Positions 6,818-14,555 of a stretch of DNA of 24,388 nt are shown piece after piece; position 1 is the stretch's first letter, and every line of letters begins with the position of its first letter. This stretch comes from Yinghuangia elevatio (GTDB lineage Bacteria > Actinomycetota > Actinomycetes > Streptomycetales > Streptomycetaceae): contig NZ_JBEZFP010000137.1 in the NCBI RefSeq assembly GCF_040649515.1, positions 1 through 24,388 on the forward strand. The letters run 5' to 3'. The notes under the pieces are model-generated. The model saw nothing but the letters and a program-made list of their open reading frames with translations. It made no database searches and had not been told where the DNA came from. The position numbers and the translations under genes are program-made.

Positions 6818-7420
6818 ATGACCGATGAAGCTCTTGCCCGACTGCGCGACGCCGTCCGTCGGACCGCCGAACTGACCCGCGGGCGCGCGGCGTCCGGGTT
6901 GACGCACAACGACGCCGACGACACCGCCGGAACGCTCGCGACCGACAGCGCCCTCGGGTTCGACCCGCTGCCGTTCCTGACCGCGCTGCATACAGCTGGT
7001 GCGCGCGTGGTGGTGATCGGGCAGGTCGCCGGGATCCTGCACGGTTCGACCGAACTGACCGGCGATCTGGACCTGCTGTGGGACGGTTCCGCGGAGCAGG
7101 CGCAGGCCGTCGCGGCGGCGCTGGCGGCGGTCGGCGGGACGCTCGTCGAGGACGACGGCACCTCGACGGCGCCGACCCCGGACTCGGTGCGGCGCCGCAA
7201 GTGCGACTTCGCGACGGCGACCGCGAGCGGTGACCTGTGCACGCCCGAACTTCCGTGGGGCGACCAGGATGTCGCGGCGTACCTCGATCGGGCGGAGTCG
7301 GCGGCGGGCGCGGGCGTGACGGTGCACTACCTGCGGCGCGAGGACCTGATCGCGATGCGCCGGGCGGTGGGACGCCCCAAGGACCTGCGCCGGGCGGAGG
7401 AATTGGAGCAGTTGGCCTGA
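6818..7420 (+). CDS. Nucleotidyltransferase-fold protein (DUF6036/AbiEii-like)
   Basis: A 200-residue protein with a pol-beta-type nucleotidyltransferase core: VVVIGQVAGILHGS then TGDLDLLWD. The G-S pair (76-77) and the two Asp residues (83, 85) are the expected metal-binding layout. The C-terminal YLRREDLIAMRRAVGRPKDL resembles the end of DUF6036/AbiEii-like proteins, which include antitoxin-partnered toxins and stand-alone enzymes. I see no small partner gene beside it, so a toxin role is not supported. The ATG at 6818 is preferred over an in-frame TTG at 6806, with GGATGG just upstream. The end converges on the response-regulator gene, 29 nt away. Confidence 0.78.
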   Translation: MTDEALARLRDAVRRTAELTRGRAASGLTHNDADDTAGTLATDSALGFDPLPFLTALHTAGARVVVIGQVAGILHGSTELTGDLDLLWDGSAEQAQAVAAALAAVGGTLVEDDGTSTAPTPDSVRRRKCDFATATASGDLCTPELPWGDQDVAAYLDRAESAAGAGVTVHYLRREDLIAMRRAVGRPKDLRRAEELEQLA

Positions 7421-7449
7421 GGGTGCGGCGCACGCCTCGCCGGCGGCGG

Positions 7450-8193
7450 TCAGGCGGAGTCCGCGCCGCCCGCGAGGCCGTGTTCCCAGACCCACGCGGC
7501 GATGCCGACGCGGTTGCGAGCGGCCAGCTTCGCCTGGATGTTCGCGATATGGGTTTTTGCGGTGCCGGCGCTGATGAAGAGGGCCTCCGCGATCTCGGCG
7601 TTGGTGAGGCCGCGCGCCACCAGCCGGGCGATTTCGAGTTCGCGTTCGGTGAGCGGGTTCGCCGCGGCGGGTTCGGCGCCGGGTGCGGTGCGGGACGCGG
7701 CGGGCTCGGCCGGCGCCGGTGCCGGGACCGGCGTCGGCCGGCCGTCGGTCTCGGTGGCGGCCGGGCTCGGTACGGCGGACAGGCGGCTGAGCAGCCGTAC
7801 CGTGATCTGCGGGCTGATGAGCGTGTCCCCGGCCATCGCGGCGCGCACCGCCTCGATGAGCAGGGTGGGCCCCGACCGCTTCAGCAGGAATCCGCAGGCG
7901 CCGTTGCGCAAGGCGGTGTGCACGTAGTCGTCGAGGTCGAACGTGGTGACCACGACGACGCGTGTCGTGGGCGCGAGTTGCCGGGTCACCTCCAGGCCGT
8001 CCATGCGGGGCATGCGGATGTCGGCGAGCACGACGTCCGGTTGCAGCTCGCGCGCGAGGGCGACGGCGGTCTCGCCGTCGGACGCCTCGCCGACGACGGT
8101 CATGTCGGGCTGTGAGTCGAGGATCAGGCGGAATCCGCTGCGGATGTCGTCCTGGTCGTCGGCGAGCAGTATGCGCGTGGTCATCGCGGCCAT
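7450..8193 (-). CDS. NarL/LuxR-type response regulator
   Basis: A 247-residue two-component regulator. The receiver domain (about 5-125) has the acidic pair ADDQDD, phospho-acceptor Asp58 in VVLADIRMPRMDG, the TTFD switch Thr and the FLLKR Lys. A LuxR helix-turn-helix fills the C-terminus (LTERELEIARLVARGLTNAE then GTAKTHIANI). Between them is an unusually long Pro/Ala-rich linker of about 45 residues. The start is inferred: the ATG at 8193 overlaps the kinase stop codon as TGATG, with GAGGAGG just upstream, so translation is probably coupled. ATGs at 8196 and 8184 are alternatives. It should be phosphorylated by the adjacent kinase, and may bind the paired palindromes at 9505-9574. Confidence 0.94.
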   Translation of the reverse strand: MAAMTTRILLADDQDDIRSGFRLILDSQPDMTVVGEASDGETAVALARELQPDVVLADIRMPRMDGLEVTRQLAPTTRVVVVTTFDLDDYVHTALRNGACGFLLKRSGPTLLIEAVRAAMAGDTLISPQITVRLLSRLSAVPSPAATETDGRPTPVPAPAPAEPAASRTAPGAEPAAANPLTERELEIARLVARGLTNAEIAEALFISAGTAKTHIANIQAKLAARNRVGIAAWVWEHGLAGGADSA

Positions 8194-9473
8194 CATGCCT
8201 CCTCGGGGAACCGGGCCACGACGTGCCACCCGCCGGAGCCGTCCGGTCCGGCGTCGAGGCTCCCGCCGACCGCCGCGACGCGTTCGCGCAGGCCGACGAG
8301 ACCGCGGCCGCCGCGTCGGCCCCGGCCCCAGGACGCCGCGCCGACGGAGGTCTCGTTGGTGACGGCAACCCGGACGACGGGTGTGTCGCGGCGTACGCTC
8401 ACCTCCACCCGCGACGACGACGCGGCGTGCCGCCGGATGTTGGTCAGCGCCTCGACCACGACCCGGTACGCGACCGCGCCCGCCTCCCGCGAGAGCCGAT
8501 CGGCGGCATCGTCGTGGACGCGGAGGTCGACGCGGCCGTCGGCCGCGCCGCGCTCGGCGGCGAAACGGCTTACCAAGTCCGGTAGTTCGCCGATACCCGG
8601 GGGCGCCGACGCACCGATCGGCGCGCCGTCGGCGTCGTGCAGCATCTGCACGGTGCGGTCCATCGACGCCAGCGCGCTCAGCCCCGCCTTCTCGATGCGC
8701 TCCAGCGCGAGGACGACTGCCTGCGGGTCGCTCGCCGCCACGAAACGTGCGGCCTGCGCCTGGACGACGATCCCGCTCACGTCGTGCGCCACGAAGTCGT
8801 GCAGGTCCCGGGCGAGTTCGAGCTGCTGCTCGCGGCGGGCGGCGACCACGGCGTCCCGCCCGCGACGGGCCTGGCTGCGCGGGTACGCCCCCACGCCCGC
8901 CGCGACGGCGGCCGCGACGCCCCAGAACACCGCGGCGCCCACCTGGTCCCGCCATGTGCCGTCGTCCACGAAGGGGATCGCCCACAGCGCGACGGCGGCG
9001 CTTGCGGCCCCGGCCCCGAGCAGGGCCTCCCGTCGCGGCGACCAGCACACGACGGCGCTGATGAGGGCCAGCAGCACGAAGACTTCGGCGATCTTCCAGG
9101 CCCCGGCCGACTGCGGGATCGGCTGCGGGCGCGCGAAGTCCGTGGCGATGGACAGGGCGGAGACGGCGGCCAGCGGCCACGCCAGTACGTACCGCGCGCG
9201 GCGCCGGCAGATCAGCCCCCAGAGCGCGAGCGCCAGGACGAGGACGGCCGGGACCGTGCCGTAGAGGCTGTGGCCGCGGATCAGGACGAGCGCGACGAGG
9301 GCCGCGGCGCCGAGGCAGGCGGCCGCGAGCCGGTCACGCACGGACAGGCTCCCGGGTGCGGGGCTGTCGTCGGCCCAGGCGTACCGGGCCACCCCGGGTA
9401 TGAAGCGGCGGTCGGACGCGCCGGGCTCGCGGTCGCCTCGCGCGGCCGTCTCCTTGATCGTGGGCACGGACAC
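8193..9473 (-). CDS. Sensor histidine kinase (HisKA_3, NarL/DesK type)
   Basis: A 426-residue membrane kinase. After about 40 cytoplasmic residues there are several hydrophobic segments (for example LAAACLGAAALVALVLI and YGTVPAVLVLALALWGLIC, then three more to about residue 200), with no large extracellular domain, so it may sense the membrane itself or a small ligand. The phospho-acceptor His is in LARDLHDFVAHDVSGIVVQ. The ATPase domain has the N-box VVEALTNIRRHA and GRGLVGLRERV. The GTG at 9473 is a tentative start: no ribosome site is visible, and a second GTG at 9467 has TAGCCT 7 nt upstream, compatible with a leaderless start. The gene overlaps the response regulator. Confidence 0.92.
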   Translation of the reverse strand: MSVPTIKETAARGDREPGASDRRFIPGVARYAWADDSPAPGSLSVRDRLAAACLGAAALVALVLIRGHSLYGTVPAVLVLALALWGLICRRRARYVLAWPLAAVSALSIATDFARPQPIPQSAGAWKIAEVFVLLALISAVVCWSPRREALLGAGAASAAVALWAIPFVDDGTWRDQVGAAVFWGVAAAVAAGVGAYPRSQARRGRDAVVAARREQQLELARDLHDFVAHDVSGIVVQAQAARFVAASDPQAVVLALERIEKAGLSALASMDRTVQMLHDADGAPIGASAPPGIGELPDLVSRFAAERGAADGRVDLRVHDDAADRLSREAGAVAYRVVVEALTNIRRHAASSSRVEVSVRRDTPVVRVAVTNETSVGAASWGRGRRGGRGLVGLRERVAAVGGSLDAGPDGSGGWHVVARFPEEA

Positions 9474-9504
9474 GAGGCTATGCGAGCGCCCGCGGCACCG
9501 GGCA

Positions 9505-9520
9505 TCTGCCGATCGGCAGA
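9505..9520. promoter_or_regulatory. 16-bp perfect palindrome, site 1 of a pair
   Basis: TCTGCCGATCGGCAGA is a perfect palindrome 32 bp upstream of the kinase start. A near-identical copy lies 54 bp away. The most likely reading is an operator for the adjacent LuxR-type response regulator (inference). Confidence 0.7.
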
Positions 9521-9558
9521 CCCGCGCCGGAGCACGACACCGCAGGTGAGCGCCATGA

Positions 9559-9574
9559 TCTGCCGATCGGCGGA
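9559..9574. promoter_or_regulatory. 16-bp palindrome, site 2 of a pair
   Basis: TCTGCCGATCGGCGGA differs from site 1 by one base and lies 70 bp upstream of the membrane-protein start at 9645. The two sites are in the same phase (54 bp centre to centre, about five helical turns), as expected for cooperative binding in a divergent promoter. Confidence 0.7.
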
Positions 9575-9644
9575 TGGTCGCGGACACCGGTGGCGGACGA
9601 GGCTTGTAGCCATCACCACAACGCCTCCTGACAAGGATTCAGCC

Positions 9645-10277
9645 GTGACCACGACGCTCCCCACCCCCACCGCTGCCGCTGCCGCCATTCCCGCGCCTGC
9701 ACCCGCCGGGCACGGTGTCGCTGCCGGGCGGTCTGCCGCCGCCGCGCACCGTACGGCGGGGAAGAACGGCCCCGAGGTCTCCCGCGCGCTCCGCTGGACG
9801 GCGAAGGCCGCCGCGCTCACGCTGCTGCCGAGCGGTCTGTGGCGCATCGCGATCGCCTTCGGCTGGGACTCCGGCTTCGCGGCCGGCGATCCGCTGCACC
9901 ACTCCAACTTCCCCGGGAACACGTCGTTCTACCTGATCGGCCTGAGCATCTTCGCCGAGTTGCTGGGTCTTCTGGCGCTGGGCCTCGTGCAGAGCTGGGG
10001 CGAGGTGCTGCCCCGCTGGGTGCCCTGGCTCGGCGGACGCCGCATCCCGACGGCGGCGGCCGTCGTACCCGCGTCGCTCGGTGCCCTCGCGGTCACGCTG
10101 ATCACCGTCACCGGGGCGTTCGCGTGGAACGACGCCGGTGCGATGGGTTCCCCGGAGGCCCCGGACGGTACGAAGTACTGGATCATGACGGCCTGCTACG
10201 CCCCGCTGCTGCTGTGGGGCCCGCTGCTGGCGGTCGTCACCGTCGCCTACTACCTGCGCCGCAGGCGCAACGGGTGA
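9645..10277 (+). CDS. Four-helix integral membrane protein of unknown function
   Basis: A 210-residue protein I cannot place in a named family. The first 50 or so residues are Ala/Pro/Thr-rich and likely disordered. Four hydrophobic segments follow: around LTLLPSGLWRIAIAF, FYLIGLSIFAELLGLLALGL, VVPASLGALAVTLITVTGAF and LLLWGPLLAVVTVAYYL, ending in RRRRNG, which should sit in the cytoplasm. The GTG at 9645 has AAGGA 7 nt upstream. It diverges from the two-component genes across the paired palindromes, so it is probably a regulated target, or a sensor partner, of that system (inference). A strong hairpin follows the stop. Confidence 0.85.
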   Translation: MTTTLPTPTAAAAAIPAPAPAGHGVAAGRSAAAAHRTAGKNGPEVSRALRWTAKAAALTLLPSGLWRIAIAFGWDSGFAAGDPLHHSNFPGNTSFYLIGLSIFAELLGLLALGLVQSWGEVLPRWVPWLGGRRIPTAAAVVPASLGALAVTLITVTGAFAWNDAGAMGSPEAPDGTKYWIMTACYAPLLLWGPLLAVVTVAYYLRRRRNG

Positions 10278-10306
10278 CACTGACGGCGACACCCACGGCG
10301 ACGGCG

Positions 10307-10337
10307 TGTGGCGGGCCCCAGGCCGGGGTCCGCCACA
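10307..10337 (+). terminator. Strong hairpin after membrane-protein gene
   Basis: A 13-nt arm (10307-10319, TGTGGCGGGCCCC) pairs with 10325-10337 with a single G-T wobble and a 5-nt loop. It starts 30 nt after the stop codon. There is no T-tract. Confidence 0.65.
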
Positions 10338-10393
10338 AGCCGTGCGCGTCCGCATGCATCGATGTCTTCGCCCGTCAGGTGTATGAAGGATCG

Positions 10394-11632
10394 GTGACCT
10401 CGAACAAAACGCATGAGCAGCAGGGCGGGCCGCGGCCGGACGAGGCGGACGCACCGCCCGCCGAGATGTCCGCGGCGCTCTCCCGCTTCCAGGACGAGAT
10501 CTACCTCAACGGTGCGCTCGGCGGCGGGGTGCCGCCCTACCCGACCGACCCGTCGACGCTGGAGGAAGCCGCCCGCCGCGTTCTGGAGCCGGGGCCGTTC
10601 GGCTACGTCGCGGGCGGGGCCGGGACCGGGGCGACCGTCCGGGCGAACCGCGAGGCCTTCGACCGCTGGGCGATCGTGCCGCGCATGCTGGCCGACGTCT
10701 CGGTACGCGACACCTCTCGGACCATCCTGGGCACGCCCATGCCGGCCCCGCTCCTGCTCGCGCCCATCGGCGTGCTGTCGATCGTCCACGAAGGCGCCGA
10801 GCCCGCCGCCGCCCGCGCGGCCGCCGCGCTCGGTCTGACGACCGTGCTGAGCACGGCGTCGTCGACCCCGATGGAGGAGGTCGCCGAGGCCGCCGGGGAC
10901 GGGCCGCGCTGGTTCCAGCTCTACTGGTCGCGCGACCCCGACGTCGCGGCGAGCATGCTGGCCCGGGCCCAGGCTACGGGGTTCACACACCTGGTGGTCA
11001 CCCTGGACACCGGCATGCTGGGCTGGCGGCCGAACGACCTGGACCAGGCGTACCTGCCGTTCCTCCAGTCGGTCGGCATCGCGAACTACCTGAGCGATCC
11101 GGCATTCCGGGCGAAGCTGGCAAAGCCCGCCGAGGAGGACCCGTTCGGCGCGGTCGCGCACTGGGCGGGCCTGTTCTCCAACCCGGCGCTCACCTGGGAC
11201 GACCTGGCCTGGCTGCGCGAGCACTGGGACGGGCCCGTGGTGCTGAAGGGCATCCTGCACCCCGACGACGCGCGGCGGGCCCGGGACGCGGGCATGGACG
11301 GAATCGTCGTGTCGAACCACGGCGGCCGGCAGGTCGACGGCGCGATCGGCGCCCTGGACGCGCTGCCGACGGTGGCCGAGACGGTCGGCCACGACGTGGC
11401 GGTGCTGTTCGACAGCGGCGTGCGCTCGGGTGCGGACATCGTCAAGGCGCTGGCGCTCGGTGCGCAGGCGGTGTTGGTCGGGCGGCCGTACGCCTACGGG
11501 CTGGCCCTGGGCGGCGAGGAGGGCGTGCGCCACGTCCTGCGCTGCCTGCTCGCCGAACTGGACCTGACCCTCGCGCTGTCCGGGCACGCGCACGTGGACG
11601 AACTGAACCCGCGGGTGCTGGTCCGCCGCTGA
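10394..11632 (+). CDS. FMN-dependent alpha-hydroxy-acid oxidase, lactate 2-monooxygenase-like
   Basis: A 412-residue flavoprotein of the FMN-dependent alpha-hydroxy-acid dehydrogenase family. By eye it resembles mycobacterial lactate 2-monooxygenase throughout: YVAGGAGTGATVRANREAF near the start, LLLAPIGVLSIVHEGAE, then LDTGMLGWRPNDL, with the extra segment typical of the monooxygenase/oxidase branch. VVLKGILHPDDARRA, SNHGGRQVDG (catalytic His309) and LFDSGVRSGADIVKAL follow in order, as do the FMN-binding VGRPYAYG residues. Lactate 2-monooxygenase converts L-lactate and oxygen to acetate, CO2 and water, but related enzymes use other 2-hydroxy acids. The start is the GTG at 10394 with GAAGGA just upstream. 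The gene converges on the Nudix gene with only 7 nt between stops. Confidence 0.9.
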   Translation: MTSNKTHEQQGGPRPDEADAPPAEMSAALSRFQDEIYLNGALGGGVPPYPTDPSTLEEAARRVLEPGPFGYVAGGAGTGATVRANREAFDRWAIVPRMLADVSVRDTSRTILGTPMPAPLLLAPIGVLSIVHEGAEPAAARAAAALGLTTVLSTASSTPMEEVAEAAGDGPRWFQLYWSRDPDVAASMLARAQATGFTHLVVTLDTGMLGWRPNDLDQAYLPFLQSVGIANYLSDPAFRAKLAKPAEEDPFGAVAHWAGLFSNPALTWDDLAWLREHWDGPVVLKGILHPDDARRARDAGMDGIVVSNHGGRQVDGAIGALDALPTVAETVGHDVAVLFDSGVRSGADIVKALALGAQAVLVGRPYAYGLALGGEEGVRHVLRCLLAELDLTLALSGHAHVDELNPRVLVRR

Positions 11633-11639
11633 CGGCGCG

Positions 11640-12131
11640 TCATTGCGGAGGCGCGTCCATCCCGTTCGTCGCTTGGCGCGCGTCGTTCCCGGGGCGTGGG
11701 ACGTCCCGGGGCACGAGGTCGTCCGGGAGCATCCGCAGGGTCTCGGCGAGTTGCGAGTGCACGGGCTCGGGGAGCCGGTCGGGGGCGAACCAGTCGAGGG
11801 CGTCGAACTTGTGCGGCTCGCCGATGGCGACCTCGCCCGGGTCCACGCGTACCGCGAACACGGCGGCCACCCAGTGCGATTCGACCGGGTCGCCGCGCAG
11901 GACGTTGCGGACGCCGAGGCTGCGGATCTCCGACGGCAGGGCGACGTACTCCTCGCGTACCTCGCGCGTGACCGCGGCCTCGAACGTCTCGCCGAACTCC
12001 AGTGCGCCCGCTCCGCAGTCCCAGGCGCCCGCCTCGTCGCGGGCGCCCGGGCCGCGTCGCGCGAGCAGGATGCGCCCGGCGCCGTCATGGCACACGAACA
12101 CGCAGGAGACCGAGGGTTGCCGTGCCGTCAT
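11640..12131 (-). CDS. Nudix hydrolase
   Basis: A 163-residue Nudix-fold protein. The Nudix box runs G-ALEFG-E-TFEAAVT-REVREEY, keeping the Gly, the first Glu and the REVREE core that binds metal. The Gly normally two positions after EE is replaced (EEYVA), a small deviation. Nudix enzymes hydrolyse nucleoside diphosphates linked to another group; the long region after the box (ESHWVAAVFAVRVDPGEVAI) is common in MutT-like proteins of unknown substrate. The ATG at 12131 begins just before the first beta strand. The C-terminal 25 residues are probably disordered. Confidence 0.9.
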   Translation of the reverse strand: MTARQPSVSCVFVCHDGAGRILLARRGPGARDEAGAWDCGAGALEFGETFEAAVTREVREEYVALPSEIRSLGVRNVLRGDPVESHWVAAVFAVRVDPGEVAIGEPHKFDALDWFAPDRLPEPVHSQLAETLRMLPDDLVPRDVPRPGNDARQATNGMDAPPQ

Positions 12132-12202
12132 CGTTCCGTCCGAGAAGTAATGCGGGGGCGGGGCGGGGGGCTTGCGAACCAGGCCTGGAATTGGCCTAGG
12201 GG

Positions 12203-12243
12203 GTGTCTTCAAGTTCGCGGGCCCGGCGAGAACTTGAAGACAC
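12203..12243 (-). terminator. 14-bp perfect inverted repeat after the HAD gene
   Basis: GTGTCTTCAAGTTC (12203-12216) is exactly complementary to 12230-12243, with a 13-nt GC-rich loop. Beyond a symmetric 3-nt gap, CTAG on each side (12196-12199, 12247-12250) extends the symmetry and includes the HAD stop codon. The position fits a terminator for the leftward SDR-SDR-MarR-HAD unit, though the arms are unusually AT-rich for this DNA. Confidence 0.6.
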
Positions 12244-12246
12244 GAC

Positions 12247-12987
12247 CTAGAAGTGGTCGAGGAGTTCGGTGAACGCGCGTATGTGCAGGACGCCCGCGTC
12301 GGTGCCGTCGACGACATCGTCCTCGAGGACCCAGGTGTGCTCGTGCGGGATGAAGACCGCGCGCATGCCGGCCTTGCGGGCCGGGAGGATGTCCGACTTC
12401 GGGGAGTTCCCGATCATCCAGCTGGTCGCGGGGTCGAGGCCCAGCTCGTCGATCAGCGCCACGTACGTGTCGGGGTTCTTCTCGGCGACGATGTGCACGC
12501 TGCGGAAGTGGTGGGCCAGCCCGGACGCGTCGACCTTCTCGCTCTGCTCGTCCTGCGCGCCCTTGGTCAGCAGGCGCAGGTCATGCCGCGTGCCGAGCAC
12601 GGTGAGCGTCTCCGCGACGCCCGGGATCAGCTCGACGTGCCCGCGCTCGACCAGCGGTGCGGCGAGTTCGGAGATGCGCTCCAACTCGGCTCCCGTGGCC
12701 GGGCGTTCGCGCAGCCTGGCGAAGCACTCGGCGAGGCTTCGGAGGAACACCTTGCTGCCGTACCCGTGTGTCACCGCGTTGGCGCGCTCGATGTCGTCGA
12801 GGACCCCGCGCACCTCGGCGCGGGTCAGGATCGGGTGCACGAGCCAGTCGAGGTAGTCGTCGATGACCCTCTCGAACAGGATGTTGTTCTCCCACAGGGT
12901 GTCGTCGGCGTCGAAGACGAGCACCTGGCGCGGCAGCGGCACCGGGGGTGTGGCGGAGGGCAGTGGAGCGGTCGCGTCGTGGGTCAC
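12247..12987 (-). CDS. HAD-superfamily hydrolase
   Basis: A 246-residue haloacid-dehalogenase-type phosphatase. Motif I is VFDADDTLWENN (nucleophile Asp26, acid/base Asp28). Motif II is the Thr in LLTKGAQ, the conserved Lys is in AEKNPDTY, and motif III is MIGNSPKSDI. A helical cap lies between motifs I and II, as in subfamily I enzymes such as phosphoglycolate or nucleotide phosphatases; the substrate is unknown. The GTG at 12987 is the likely start because no ATG is available before motif I. It lies 31 nt after the MarR gene on the same strand, so it is probably the last gene of that unit; the inverted repeat at 12203-12243 would end it. Confidence 0.9.
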   Translation of the reverse strand: MTHDATAPLPSATPPVPLPRQVLVFDADDTLWENNILFERVIDDYLDWLVHPILTRAEVRGVLDDIERANAVTHGYGSKVFLRSLAECFARLRERPATGAELERISELAAPLVERGHVELIPGVAETLTVLGTRHDLRLLTKGAQDEQSEKVDASGLAHHFRSVHIVAEKNPDTYVALIDELGLDPATSWMIGNSPKSDILPARKAGMRAVFIPHEHTWVLEDDVVDGTDAGVLHIRAFTELLDHF

Positions 12988-13018
12988 GCTGCACCCTAGG
13001 ACGGGCCCGGCGAATCGA

Positions 13019-13654
13019 TCAAACGCTTTCCGCGCCCGTCGGACCGGTTGTGGCTGAGGCGGCGGAAGCGGCGGACCTGACGGAGGTGGCGCGTGCCGCG
13101 GGCGCGGAGGGCTGGGCCGGGGCCCACGGCCCGAGGGTCGCGATGAGCAGCCGCAGCGCCTTGTCGACGGTACGCCGGTCCCCGGCGGTGAGCGGCGCCA
13201 GCAGTTCGTCGAGTGCCGCGAGCCGGGTGCGCATCGCGGTACGGGCCTTCTCGCGGCCATCCTCGGTGAGGCACACGAGGACCGACCGCCGGTCGGCCGG
13301 GTTCGGGCGGCGCTCGATCAGCTCCTTCTTCTCCAGCCGGTCGACGCAGTGGGTCATGCCGCCGGAGGAGTACATGACCAGCGGCTGGAGTTCGCGCAGG
13401 GTCAGCCCGACCTGGTCGGTGCGCACCGCGAGGACCGCGAGGACCATGTACTCGGGTGCGGTCAGGTCGAGGCCGCGGATGCTGCGCCGGTCGAACTCCT
13501 CCATCGCGATCATGGCCTGGTGCAGGCGTACGACGAAGCCCAGCGACGACGCGTCCTCGTCGGGCAGCACCTGCGACCAGGCGGCCACCACGCCGTCGGC
13601 GTAGTCGTCGGAGCGGGGGCCGGACCGGCCCGCCGCGTCGGCCTTACTCGTCAC
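13019..13654 (-). CDS. MarR-family transcriptional regulator
   Basis: A 211-residue winged-helix regulator. After a short leader come LGFVVRLHQAMIAMEEFDRR, the helix-turn-helix region GLTLRELQPLVMYSSGGMTH, and the wing CVDRLEKKELIERRPNPADR with RRSVLVCLTEDGREKA. A dimerisation helix follows. The last 35 or so residues are Ala/Ser-rich and probably unstructured. MarR proteins are dimers that bind palindromic DNA and let go when they bind phenolic or other small ligands. The GTG at 13654 is supported by CAGGAG 5-6 nt upstream. It sits between two SDR genes and a HAD gene on one strand; its best candidate operator is the 36-bp palindrome at 15498-15533 (inference). Confidence 0.92.
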   Translation of the reverse strand: MTSKADAAGRSGPRSDDYADGVVAAWSQVLPDEDASSLGFVVRLHQAMIAMEEFDRRSIRGLDLTAPEYMVLAVLAVRTDQVGLTLRELQPLVMYSSGGMTHCVDRLEKKELIERRPNPADRRSVLVCLTEDGREKARTAMRTRLAALDELLAPLTAGDRRTVDKALRLLIATLGPWAPAQPSAPAARATSVRSAASAASATTGPTGAESV

Positions 13655-13769
13655 GTGCACTCCTGGGGGGAACGGGAATCGGCGGGACCGCGGGCCGCCC
13701 GGCACGCTGCCCGGTGCGGCTGTCGCTCCCGATTCTCCGTCATGCCCGGCGCCGCCACGCGGACCGGCG

Positions 13770-14537
13770 TCATGTGGGGCGCCGCGCCGTGATGCGGTAG
13801 TTCGCCTGGACGACGGTGCCGGAGACAAGAGCCGCGTCGTCGGACGCGAGCCACGCCACGACCGCGGCCACTTCCTCCGGGGTGCTCATCCGGCCCAGCA
13901 TCGCGGTACGGCCGAACTCCTCGGGTCCGCCCGGGACATCCTCCAGCCAGCGCAGCATCGGCTCGGTCGCGGTGGGGCCGGGGGTGACGGCGTTGCAGCG
14001 GACCCCGTCGGCGGCGTATTCCATCGCCACGGTCTGGGTGAGGTTGATGACCGCGGCCTTGTGGGCGGCGTACGCACCGAGGCGGTACTCGCCGCCGACG
14101 CCGGCGCCGGAGGCCGTGGTGACGATGGATCCGCCGCCTTGCGCGGTCATGTGCGGGAGCGCGGCGCGGATGCCGTAGAACACGCTGTCGAGGACCACGC
14201 GCTGCTGGGTGCGCCAGTCCTCGTCGGTGATGTCGCCGACGCGGCCGGGGATCGAGAAGGCCGCGTTGTTGTGCAGAATGTCGATGCGTTCGTGGCGTTC
14301 GACGGCGGTGCCGATCAGCGCGCGCACGTACGCGTCGTCGGACACGTCGCCGTCGAAGGCAACCGCGTCTCCGCCGAGCGCGCGTATCTCGGCGACGGTC
14401 CCGGCCGTGCGCTCGGGGCGCACGTCGCCGAGGACCAGCAGGGCGCCTTCGGCGGCGAAGCGCAGCGCGGTGGCGCGGCCGATGCCGGAGCCCGCCCCGG
14501 TGATCACCGCGGATTTTCCGGCGAGCCGTCCGTCCAT
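13770..14537 (-). CDS. SDR-family oxidoreductase lacking the usual catalytic Asn
   Basis: A 255-residue classical SDR. It has the cofactor loop TGAGSGIG (14-21), an Asp at the end of strand two (GDVR, suggesting NAD preference), HNNAA, Ser in TTASGAG, and YAAHK (Tyr156, Lys160). The Asn of the usual catalytic tetrad, normally in a NLxxVFYG-type segment, is replaced by Val115 (VVLDSVFYG). The C-terminal TVVQANYRI departs from the common VDGG ending. The ATG at 14537 has GAGGAG 5 nt upstream. It lies 157 nt downstream of the next SDR and 115 nt upstream of the MarR gene. Confidence 0.91.
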   Translation of the reverse strand: MDGRLAGKSAVITGAGSGIGRATALRFAAEGALLVLGDVRPERTAGTVAEIRALGGDAVAFDGDVSDDAYVRALIGTAVERHERIDILHNNAAFSIPGRVGDITDEDWRTQQRVVLDSVFYGIRAALPHMTAQGGGSIVTTASGAGVGGEYRLGAYAAHKAAVINLTQTVAMEYAADGVRCNAVTPGPTATEPMLRWLEDVPGGPEEFGRTAMLGRMSTPEEVAAVVAWLASDDAALVSGTVVQANYRITARRPT

Positions 14538-14555
14538 GTGTGCGCTCCTCTTCTT

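Noticed and set aside
6818..7420. Type IV toxin-antitoxin (AbiE-like) toxin
   Set aside because: There is no adjacent antitoxin gene; only the nucleotidyltransferase fold is supported.
12203..12243. Terminal inverted repeats of an insertion sequence
   Set aside because: The two arms are only 13 nt apart with no transposase gene and no target-site duplication that I can see; a terminator is simpler. Kept as a finding for checking.
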